From Deltaproteobacteria bacterium (GTDB lineage: Bacteria; Myxococcota_A; Polyangia; HGW-17; SLPX01): a stretch of DNA of 38,542 nucleotides. Below, piece by piece: positions 26,901-34,084 of this stretch (positions within the stretch are counted from its first letter, which is position 1; each line of letters begins with the position of its first letter). The position numbers were made by a program, and so were the translations under genes. The stretch covers positions 1-38,542 of the forward strand of contig JAGGXR010000147.1 in assembly GCA_021162935.1 (NCBI GenBank), written 5' to 3'. The notes beneath the pieces are model-generated. The model saw only the letters and a program-made list of their open reading frames with translations. It had not been told where the DNA came from and made no database searches.

Positions 26901-27237
26901 GTTCACCCTGGCGCTCTGGGCAAAAGCCATCGATCGCATCGAACAGCAGTATGTGTTCACAAACGATCATCTCAATGAATCCGACCGGGCTCTGGGCAAA
27001 TGGCGGGACACGGCGTTCCGCAACTTCGGCAAGGCCAAGACCGTGATCCGTGAATGGGTGACGGACAAGGTGGAAGAGGCCTTGATTCAGCTCAAGGCAA
27101 ACCGCGACTGGTCGCCGCTTGGCGAGTACCGACGCAATCTCAAAGATGCCCGCGTGGGCATGGAAGACAACGAGGTGGAACTGGTCCGCCAGGAACTCGA
27201 TGCACTCGAAGCCGAAATCAATGCCTTGAAGGGCTGA
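23932..27237 (+). CDS. Large tubulin/FtsZ-like GTPase-type protein
   Basis: The 1101-residue product starts with the Rossmann-like nucleotide loop YFVGLGGCGSKIVNEIA (GxGGxG at about 15-20), followed by LLHFFAVDTD, and carries the tubulin signature loop AGGTGSGS at 166-173. It therefore belongs to the tubulin superfamily, in the large tubulin-like group (Pfam Tubulin_2; related to the FtsZ-like families linked to VWA proteins). These loops bind GTP and allow filament formation in the superfamily. The C-terminal 600 residues are long charged helices, coiled-coil like (KKKLTEAKETIDQIATNLAKEV, LEAEINALKG at the end), and are not found in FtsZ. There is no signal peptide or membrane segment, so it is cytoplasmic. 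Upstream is the VWA gene, downstream two membrane proteins. Filament formation is inferred, not shown. Confidence 0.88.
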   Translation: MLIQDMKVAPHYFVGLGGCGSKIVNEIARKVKRRKDEYERYRNLLHFFAVDTDMAELQRCETVDAWIPISNFDKPQYVKHAFGMLGNPEDPYFTQWWPDFYQPRKTTGAGAGQIRIESRLSLFYTLKNHPQYTQTMMNAIRASFDVGERFRDDNKAPTIHVYCSLAGGTGSGSFLMMAYFLKSLVARHRRPLVVGSFVLPGVFAAMGVPYNQLQKIQANGYAALQELEYLQSAGEEEGRQVPFHWDPHGTEDTLVTERPFDQVYLIDDIGALHGVIADAKQIYPHIADSAYTQIFSEDPEKSQTIVERDQSTLDNDERELGVQDVQHYTKRYGSFGVSIMTVPDDDILQYCSNRYAIEALNLAFALPESDDVEIKTSADRDKRDRIFVADIQSRARMQGEAGRMFQSILDWSDGSAGGSGAVDTYLRTLDELLEQLHKPMGNLPDIKEDWLLGMSGDQESVRVEVRRRYDNRKKKLTEAKETIDQIATNLAKEVLDEAYDHSVAKVLKTAGPIHERLFYLRLVEKLQERQKAAEETFRAAESSLQGIDDSFAKYHDELVSTAPIGLVEKVTGNKDYEQDAVPKFVRWFRDSVKKHQEASLINDGLLDFYDDLLDALVERLDRTATLFDELLAIRSKLEDKSEDLLKYGVPREFGGETTEHVLDVEVFQDFLDPEHSRLWNWLFGAMEQAADYNPEEISQLIQRAQNEARRRRHIPDKVIEALVGHGKEIWEERIRGKDKPDDRDELGLNIIDGLEQEARWALAWEELKHKYNDKRPNRLPSDEFEVIVEDMSKDRIESYINAKVAHAAQKCQPFLQFDPAGKVIPPKKYVCLYKGYREDDTFKRRLTNIQGFAIKEGDMMITGDPKRVVFYWNEVGVPIYKVYSVDQYGASYETVKNSELGRGESYDKRAVYTSARPDVILQRKKYGSKKCPDIPLHTDRNWEGAFDPYLLGVFPITQRAILENRARLHWEQERAKALAASQGTSGDVRLFTLALWAKAIDRIEQQYVFTNDHLNESDRALGKWRDTAFRNFGKAKTVIREWVTDKVEEALIQLKANRDWSPLGEYRRNLKDARVGMEDNEVELVRQELDALEAEINALKG

Positions 27238-27365
27238 CGTTCATGAAGCACTGGTCCACCGTCGAGGTGGACGGGCGCGTCCATGCATCGAAGTCATAGA
27301 ACCATGACGCTGCGGCGAGGCGGACCAGTCACGCTCCCGCCTGGTGACAAGGAGACGATACTCGT

Positions 27366-30209
27366 TTGATCATGGCGGTTTCGAATCCCACGCTCATTCT
27401 CGGTCTGGGCGACCTGGGTGGCCAGGTCCTGGCCCGTCTTGCCCTAGACCAACAGGAAAACGAGCCCAACAACGCAGTCCTGCTGTCCGTGGACCTGATT
27501 CCTCCCAACGAAGAGGAGGAATCGGACGAAATCGTTGCACGGCTCGCATCTGCTCCAAAATCGACTGACGACGAAGCACAACAGGGGGACTCGACGATCG
27601 AACGACTCACTTTGTCGGCGCCCCTTTCCGGCGCCGACCGTGACCGTGTCACCGCACTGGTTTCGACCCGCACGTGGAACCTGCTCACTCTGGACCATTT
27701 CCTGAGCTACTCGCCGGCCACGGACCTGATGCGGCCTCGGCTTTCGGTGTTCGTGGTGGCCGACCTGGCCGAAGAGCCGGTCCGTCAGGTTCTGGACGGC
27801 CTGGTCGAACTCGTGGCACGCACCCTCTTGAAGCGCTACAGCCACATTTTTTCCGCGCCGCGCCAAGCTGGCGAACAGCAGAATTTCGGCTTGTACCCCA
27901 TCCTGTTCATGGGAGACCTGCGGAGCGACGACCGGGCGACATCGTATTCGCAATGCCTCTCGTCCCTGGCCAAAAAAGCGCGTCAATCAGTGACCTGGTG
28001 GCCAGGACTCGGTACCGGGTCCTGTGTGCGACGCGTCGTCCTGTTCGACGACCAGACATCCAAGTACGTGCTCACCGACCAGCAGGTCGTGTCCTCCCTG
28101 GCCACGTTCTTAGACATGGCCCTGTTCTCCACGAACCTGGCGGATGCGCGCCGCCAGGAGTCCACCTGGCCGCTTGCCGAATTCCTGTTGGGCGCGCCCT
28201 CCGGTGATCCGGACGCGCTGTTCGCCACGTTCGGGGCGGCCACGCTGGACCTGTCGGAAGAGGCGATTCGGACCTATATCCGCAACCGGCTCGCCTTGGC
28301 ACTCGTCGACGGCATGAGGCCGTCGGAACCTGAGCCGCCCCTCGGGATGAAGCTGCGGCACATGTGGTGGCCCGAGGAACTGGATGCGCGCCTGCAACGT
28401 GGACACACGAACTCCGAAGAGCCTAGCGCGGCCGAGGAAATCGCCCGCCACCTACAGGACCTCTCGGGGGAACTCCAGAATCGATGTCTCGACGTGTCCA
28501 CGGACGACAGCCCCGAACGCATCCTGAACGACAAGTACAGTTGGCCCTGGTACGAGGAATTGACCAAACGCTTCACCGGGGTCTGCCAAGACTTAGAGGA
28601 TCGACTCCTGCCCCAGGCCGCCGAGGAGATCGACCGCGCCGGCCTGAACGTTGCCAAAACCGACTATGCGGAACTGACAGAGCAGGTGGATCGATGGGTC
28701 TGGCGGACCGCGGCCGGCTGGCACCATGGCAGGCAGCACCTCCAAGAACTTGCGATCGAAGCGGGCAGGCAGCGGGCCCAGCACGAAGAACAGGCCAAAC
28801 TCGTGGGTCCTCCGGACACGGGCCGGGTCAAAGCGGCCATCATGGAGGTCCGTTCCGTGGCGGACCGATGGCCGAGACGATGGCGCATGTGGACCACGGC
28901 GACGCTCGTGGTTGCGCTCCTTGTGGGCCTATTCCAGTTTTTGCCCAAATGGCTCTACGTCCGGTTCATTTATGAAAACACCGAGTACGTCTCCGCAGAG
29001 AAGGCCAAGTCGATCCAGGACCAGCTTGCGCGAGCCGCCCACAAAAAGGTGGCCGACCTGACCGGCCAAACCCAGGCCAGCACTCCAGCGGGCATGGTGC
29101 CCGATCCGCGTTACAATCCGCCCTCGTGGCTTGAAAACCCCATGCTCTTCAAGCTGCCGCCTTCGCGATGGGGCGCCCATCTCGTGGTGGACCGACCCTA
29201 CGTCTTCTTATGGCTCTTCGTCCTCTTCGGCGTGCTGGTCTGGCTCGTCCTTCGGCACCATTGCAAGCAGGTCGAGGCGGACATGGACGACGCGATCCGC
29301 TTCCTAAGACACCGTATCGAGGAATTGGTCGCCGCCCCGCACCAGTCGGCCCGTGAGTACTTCGAGCAGCGCGTCCAGTTCTCCCGCGACCTGTGGGTCA
29401 GAAAGCTGCTCACCCACATCATCGACCATGCCCACGAGGAAGTGGAACGCCTCAACCTGATCGACGAAACCCTGAACCAACTGCGCCATCGCTACCGTGA
29501 AGGGCAAAAGCGTCTGGGCGTCCGGTACGTCGGGCCTAACGATCAGGCCGAAGACCTGAGCGGCCTGTCGGTCCAGGACACCGACCCCTTCTATCGCAAG
29601 AACCTCGATCCGGAGATTCTGATCGACCTCTACCAATCCATCGCTGAAAATGAGGTGGCTCGAGTCGAGGAATTCTTCGACGAACAGAAGAACCAGGACC
29701 ATGGCAAAGATCCGCCCGATTGGCGCAGGGACCCTCGATTCGCCGAGGCAAAACGCATCGAGCAATACAGCAACAGCCTAATCGAAGGAGCTCTGGAGAT
29801 GCTCCATCCAGTGGGCGCGCTCCTGGAGACGCAAGGCAACCAGGTCCCGAGCATCTTGGCGTCTTTCCTGGCGGACCTGACGGGCAAGCTCTCCTCGGCC
29901 GTGGAACTGACCACCAAGCCCGACCAGGCGCTCACGAGACTCCTGCTCGTTCCCGAGCAACATGCCGAGCACTTTGCCGAGCATCTGGCAGAGCACTTCC
30001 AGACCATTGGACTGGCCGAGGCCCAGGGACAGATGCTCGATATCGTTCCATCGCGCGATCCCCAACGCATGCAGCTCCTGGTGGGCTATAGCGGTTTGAA
30101 GCTCGATCAGTTCCGCTATCTCAAGGCCGACCGTCCGCAAGGGCCCAGCAGGAAAACGCCTGGAGCGCCTGCGAAACACGTCAAAGACCAGCGGGAGGAC
30201 GCCCCATGA
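27366..30209 (+). CDS. Two-pass membrane protein with GxGxxG N-terminus, partner of the tubulin-like protein
   Basis: The 947-residue product starts TLILGLGDLGGQVLARLAL, a Rossmann or tubulin T1-type glycine loop like that of the preceding gene, and later has PGLGTGSC at about residues 214-221, reminiscent of a worn tubulin signature. It may be a degenerate paralogue of the tubulin-like protein; this is tentative. Two membrane helices (about 507-527 and 612-632) enclose an external loop of about 85 residues and leave large cytoplasmic parts on both sides. The C-terminal 300 residues are helical and charged (DMDDAIRFLRHRIEELV, VEEFFDEQKNQ). The start is uncertain: TTG at 27366 is 11 bases after AAGGAG and ATG at 27372 is an alternative. 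Its stop overlaps the next gene (ATGA), so the two are coupled. Confidence 0.85.
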   Translation: MIMAVSNPTLILGLGDLGGQVLARLALDQQENEPNNAVLLSVDLIPPNEEEESDEIVARLASAPKSTDDEAQQGDSTIERLTLSAPLSGADRDRVTALVSTRTWNLLTLDHFLSYSPATDLMRPRLSVFVVADLAEEPVRQVLDGLVELVARTLLKRYSHIFSAPRQAGEQQNFGLYPILFMGDLRSDDRATSYSQCLSSLAKKARQSVTWWPGLGTGSCVRRVVLFDDQTSKYVLTDQQVVSSLATFLDMALFSTNLADARRQESTWPLAEFLLGAPSGDPDALFATFGAATLDLSEEAIRTYIRNRLALALVDGMRPSEPEPPLGMKLRHMWWPEELDARLQRGHTNSEEPSAAEEIARHLQDLSGELQNRCLDVSTDDSPERILNDKYSWPWYEELTKRFTGVCQDLEDRLLPQAAEEIDRAGLNVAKTDYAELTEQVDRWVWRTAAGWHHGRQHLQELAIEAGRQRAQHEEQAKLVGPPDTGRVKAAIMEVRSVADRWPRRWRMWTTATLVVALLVGLFQFLPKWLYVRFIYENTEYVSAEKAKSIQDQLARAAHKKVADLTGQTQASTPAGMVPDPRYNPPSWLENPMLFKLPPSRWGAHLVVDRPYVFLWLFVLFGVLVWLVLRHHCKQVEADMDDAIRFLRHRIEELVAAPHQSAREYFEQRVQFSRDLWVRKLLTHIIDHAHEEVERLNLIDETLNQLRHRYREGQKRLGVRYVGPNDQAEDLSGLSVQDTDPFYRKNLDPEILIDLYQSIAENEVARVEEFFDEQKNQDHGKDPPDWRRDPRFAEAKRIEQYSNSLIEGALEMLHPVGALLETQGNQVPSILASFLADLTGKLSSAVELTTKPDQALTRLLLVPEQHAEHFAEHLAEHFQTIGLAEAQGQMLDIVPSRDPQRMQLLVGYSGLKLDQFRYLKADRPQGPSRKTPGAPAKHVKDQREDAP

Positions 30210-33200
30210 CCGCAACGCTGGCCATTGCGACGAAAGCGGCCCTGGACTCGGCTGCCTGTCTCCAAAACCACTGGAAACAGATCCTGGGCGTCCTCATCGG
30301 TGCCTTGGTGGTCTCGGTGGTCATGGCCCTCATCCGATGGTCCATCCGCCGCTCCATCGAACCCAGGACCAAGTCCGTCTCCTTCGGGGGACTGTGGATC
30401 TCCGCAGCCTTACTACTCGTGGTCATCTACCTCCTTTTCATCGCTTTCTTGTCCCTCACGGGAGGCGGCTCCTTCGAACGGTTCGTGTTCGAGCATCTCG
30501 GGCTGGCCAAGGCCCTGCCCTCGGTGGCATCGTGCCTGCCCGCCGACGCGCAAAAGCTCTGGTCCCTGGCAACACCCTTCTACTTTCCCATTTTGTACGC
30601 CGGCATCCACACGCTCTTCATCCTGCTCGTATTCCTGCTTCTGTGGGGTCTGGTGGGCTTCAAACGGGCCTTTGCCGCGCCAAGAGCGGAAAAGAAAAAG
30701 GCCGACTCGAACCGGTCGGACCAAGAGTCGGAGCACCAAGACGAATCGGCTGGATCGATCGCGCCCATGCCCGAAGGGCTCCTGGCGCCCGCGCTGGGGC
30801 CCATTTTCCAGGTCTTCGGCTACTGGATGGACCTCAAGCACCTCGAAGCCCGGCACAAGGCCTACTTCGATGCACTCGTGTTCACCCTGCGGGTGGCCAA
30901 GTGGATCGCCCTACCGGCAGCGTTCCTGGGCACCCTGCCTGCGGCGGCCTGGATCGTGATGGCCCTGCTCATCGGGGCGTTACACGACAACCTGCGGGCG
31001 CCCGTGACTGCACCGGAAAAAACCAAGAAGGACGTACCCAAGGCCGCCGAAACCAAGCCCGAGCAGAAGAGCGTCTCCATATCTGCCATCATCAAGACCC
31101 TGTCCAAAAAGGAACATGGGCTCGAAATGAAACCCATGGGGGCCAGACAGGCCGTGCCGGGACGGACCGTGGAGTCGGATCATCTCGACCAGGCCGCTGC
31201 CATGGCGTTGGTGTCCGAAAAGCTGCAGTTGAATCACCAACTCTACGCGCATCAAGAAGCCTGTTTCTCCCACCTCGAAGCAGGAGAAAACGTGCTGCTG
31301 GCCACGGCCCCCCTTTCGGGACGAACCACAGTGGGAGACCTCCTGGCCCTCGACCAGGTGCTCACCAAGGGCCAGGCTGTGCTGTTCCTGTGCCCGAGCG
31401 CCGAATCCGCTGCCCAGCGTCGCCAGGCGCTTTCGTCCGTCTTGTCCCGAGCCGATTGGGACTGGAACGTCTACGTCCACGACCTCTGCAACGATCCGCC
31501 CCAAACGTTGGACCTCAACATGCGCCAGCCCCACGTCCTCTTCACGACGGCCGAGGTGCTCCACGCGCAGTTTCTGCCCAACGCGAGAGACTGGGAGCTG
31601 TTCCTGCGCGGCCTGGGCCTCGTGATCGTGCTTGGGGTGGAATCCTACCGCGGCGCCCAGGGGGCGAATTTTTACCGACTCGCGCGACGGTTTCAAAACA
31701 TCTGCAGCCAATACGGCGCCCAGCCACGCTACTTCTGCACGGCAGTGCCCTATAGCCTCGAAATCCGTTCCTTCGCCGAAAGTCTCATCGGTGTTCCCCT
31801 TACGTACGTGGGCCCGGGCATGGACACAGCGCCCGAACCCAGCCGAGAGATCCTGACCGCCAGACAGAAAACCATCCACACCGAGGCAGGAGAGGTTCCC
31901 CTACCGATCCTCATGGCGGGCCTCGTATCAGGGCTCGGTCACAAAGCCGAGTTGTTTGGGTTCGACGAAACCCTGACCCGCGAAGAACGAGACCGCATGG
32001 CCGAGGTCCTCCTCAACCTGGGCAAAGCCGACCTGGGCGGATCGAGGCACGAACTCAAGGGTGGTGCCGGCGCCTCGGCACCAGGAAGGCATGCCGAGGT
32101 GGTGGTGGCCCAGGCCGATGCGTCTCAGGTGCGCCTCATGCACGAGCTGACCCGCCACTTCGGGGGCGACCTGGTTGAAGTGGCCGTCACCCTGGAGACC
32201 ATCAAGACGACGGCCACGGAAACGGCCCCGAAGGGATTTGCAGCCCAGAGCATAGACTTTGGCCTCACCGAGGCCGCCTTCGGCGGCACAAAAAACTCGG
32301 CGCCGCCGCAGACCTCCTCAGCCAATGAAGAGGCTGCTGCCGAGGATGAACCAGATGAAACAGGAGAGCCATCGAAGGATGGCGATGATCGGTCCCATGA
32401 CAGCAACGCCGACGAGGCGATGGACGGCAGGGCCGACCAGAACCAGCCGGCCCTGTCGAGTTCGGCAATCGGGCAAGACACAAAATCCGAAGAGACTGCG
32501 GCTGCGTCATTGGACGCAGAGACCGCTGAAGACGACGCGCCCCACTTCAGCCAGGCCACGTCGGCCACCATCGTGCTTCCGGCGCCCCAGCCCTTCGTGG
32601 AGTTCCTCATCAGCCAGGGTCTGGTGGGGACCGACAGGAGTCACCCCTATCTCGGCCTCGGCTGTGAACTCGTGACGAACCCAGACAACGAGCCGGCCCG
32701 CCGCAAAAACCTACGTTGCGCCATGGCCGAATCCGCCTGGACCAAAGAAGAACTCGTGGCCGAATTCGGTCGGGACCTCGTCGAACAGGAGATCGACGAC
32801 ATCGGCGATGCCGGACACATCGCCCATGAACGACGCACCGAGATGAACAGTGTCACCGGCCTCGTGCACCAGGTACCGGTCCTGCGATACGTGGGCCACC
32901 CACTTCCCCATCGCAGCGTCTCCATGGACACGGTGGCCGATCGCCACGTGACGGTCATCGACCGACACACCAAGACAGAACTACGCCGCCTGGACCGGGT
33001 ACGCGCCCTGGCCGACGCCTACCCGGGCATGGTCTTTTTGGCCTCGGGCCGCCGCTATCGTATCTGTGCCCCAGAGGACCAGGTGGCCTTCGACGACGGC
33101 TTCATCCATGCGGATCCGTATGAACGCCCCGTGATCACCTCAAAAATCCGCACCATGACCTTCGACCAGGCACACGGCGAACGGCGGAGGCGGACCCGCC

Positions 33201-33997
33201 GGTCAAAAAATCGATTCCATGCTGGCGCGTTCTGGAACGCGGCTACTCCCACGAATGCGCCCCGGTCGGCATCCAGTCCCGGGACCCTTGGACCCCAAGC
33301 AGGCTCGGCCCAAGCCAAGACCAGCAGGGCCGGACTGGCCAGCCAAATCCACTCGATCAACGGGATCGACCCGGCGGATCCAGCTCAGGACGAACGCCGA
33401 ACGGACAGGTCCGATCGACGGACCGCCATGGCGCATAGCATCGGAGGCAGTGCCTTCTTCCTGTGGTATCCTTGGGTCTTTTTGCACGAATGGGTCTCGG
33501 GGGTAAAGACCTACGATCGGACGGGCAAACTCCTGGACGTGACCTACTACGCGGACCCAATCGAAACCAGGTACCGCACCAAGGCGGCTGTTCTCGCGTT
33601 TCCAACCCAGGCGCCGTCCAAGGCCGTCCTACATGGCCTCGTTCACCTGTTCGGACACGTGCTGCCAGCCTTCGTACGTCACGATGCCTTCGATCTGGAC
33701 ATCGCCTTCGTCGAATCCTATGGCCCGCACGAACTGCCAGCCATCGCCTTCGTGGACCGACATCCCGGTGATGCCGGCTTCGCCAGGGCCGTGACCACCG
33801 AGGTGCTCAAGCACCTGTGTTACTGGAGCTACCGCATGATCGCCGACTGCCCGGCCCATTGCGAATCACCATACGGCTGCTTTTCCTGCATGCGTTCGCT
33901 CCAGTGCCACGCCACCCACGGCCAGGCAGAAACGGACATGGACCGCGAGGCCACCATGTCCCTGCTCGAAGAACTCATGGGAGGCTTCATCCGATAG
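30206..33997 (+). CDS. Membrane-anchored pseudo-helicase, MrfA/YprA-like with DUF1998
   Basis: The 1263-residue product begins with three to five membrane helices (about 25-43, 63-85, 126-152 and one or two at 224-260). Residues 335-540 align by eye with the first lobe of MrfA/YprA/Hrq1-type SF2 helicases: LYAHQEACFSHLEAGENVLLA, then a Walker A equivalent L-S-G-R-T (370-374, Lys replaced by Arg), L-G-V-E (476-479) in place of DExH followed by the family SYRGAQG, and TAV for SAT. Lobe 2 is reduced (LTREERDRMAEVLLNLG). An acidic linker follows, then the family tail NPDNEPARRKNLRCAMAESA and a DUF1998 domain with an intact cysteine cluster (CPAHC, GCFSCMRSLQC). ATP hydrolysis is unlikely, but nucleic-acid or protein binding remains possible. 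It overlaps the preceding gene and closes the block. Confidence 0.88.
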   Translation: MTATLAIATKAALDSAACLQNHWKQILGVLIGALVVSVVMALIRWSIRRSIEPRTKSVSFGGLWISAALLLVVIYLLFIAFLSLTGGGSFERFVFEHLGLAKALPSVASCLPADAQKLWSLATPFYFPILYAGIHTLFILLVFLLLWGLVGFKRAFAAPRAEKKKADSNRSDQESEHQDESAGSIAPMPEGLLAPALGPIFQVFGYWMDLKHLEARHKAYFDALVFTLRVAKWIALPAAFLGTLPAAAWIVMALLIGALHDNLRAPVTAPEKTKKDVPKAAETKPEQKSVSISAIIKTLSKKEHGLEMKPMGARQAVPGRTVESDHLDQAAAMALVSEKLQLNHQLYAHQEACFSHLEAGENVLLATAPLSGRTTVGDLLALDQVLTKGQAVLFLCPSAESAAQRRQALSSVLSRADWDWNVYVHDLCNDPPQTLDLNMRQPHVLFTTAEVLHAQFLPNARDWELFLRGLGLVIVLGVESYRGAQGANFYRLARRFQNICSQYGAQPRYFCTAVPYSLEIRSFAESLIGVPLTYVGPGMDTAPEPSREILTARQKTIHTEAGEVPLPILMAGLVSGLGHKAELFGFDETLTREERDRMAEVLLNLGKADLGGSRHELKGGAGASAPGRHAEVVVAQADASQVRLMHELTRHFGGDLVEVAVTLETIKTTATETAPKGFAAQSIDFGLTEAAFGGTKNSAPPQTSSANEEAAAEDEPDETGEPSKDGDDRSHDSNADEAMDGRADQNQPALSSSAIGQDTKSEETAAASLDAETAEDDAPHFSQATSATIVLPAPQPFVEFLISQGLVGTDRSHPYLGLGCELVTNPDNEPARRKNLRCAMAESAWTKEELVAEFGRDLVEQEIDDIGDAGHIAHERRTEMNSVTGLVHQVPVLRYVGHPLPHRSVSMDTVADRHVTVIDRHTKTELRRLDRVRALADAYPGMVFLASGRRYRICAPEDQVAFDDGFIHADPYERPVITSKIRTMTFDQAHGERRRRTRRSKNRFHAGAFWNAATPTNAPRSASSPGTLGPQAGSAQAKTSRAGLASQIHSINGIDPADPAQDERRTDRSDRRTAMAHSIGGSAFFLWYPWVFLHEWVSGVKTYDRTGKLLDVTYYADPIETRYRTKAAVLAFPTQAPSKAVLHGLVHLFGHVLPAFVRHDAFDLDIAFVESYGPHELPAIAFVDRHPGDAGFARAVTTEVLKHLCYWSYRMIADCPAHCESPYGCFSCMRSLQCHATHGQAETDMDREATMSLLEELMGGFIR

Positions 33998-34036
33998 ACG
34001 GCTCAAAGAACTCATGGGCGATTTCATCCGATAGAC
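33965..34036 (+). repeat. 37-base tandem duplication across the pseudo-helicase stop
   Basis: The last codons and stop of the pseudo-helicase gene (33965-33999) recur just behind it (34002-34036) with 31 of 35 bases identical, including ttcatccgatagac. The second copy is outside the gene. Confidence 0.8.
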
Positions 34037-34084
34037 AACGATAAGGCCAAGGGATCGCCGTTGCCTTCGACGGCTCCAGTTGCA

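Noticed and set aside
27254-27272. Hairpin GTCCACC/GGTGGAC after the tubulin-like gene as a terminator
   Set aside because: No T-run follows, and a same-strand gene of the block starts about 95 bases later.
30206-33997. Idea that the block is a DISARM defence locus because of the DUF1998 domain
   Set aside because: DISARM needs a methyltransferase, an active helicase and a PLD protein nearby; none is here, and this helicase lacks its catalytic residues.
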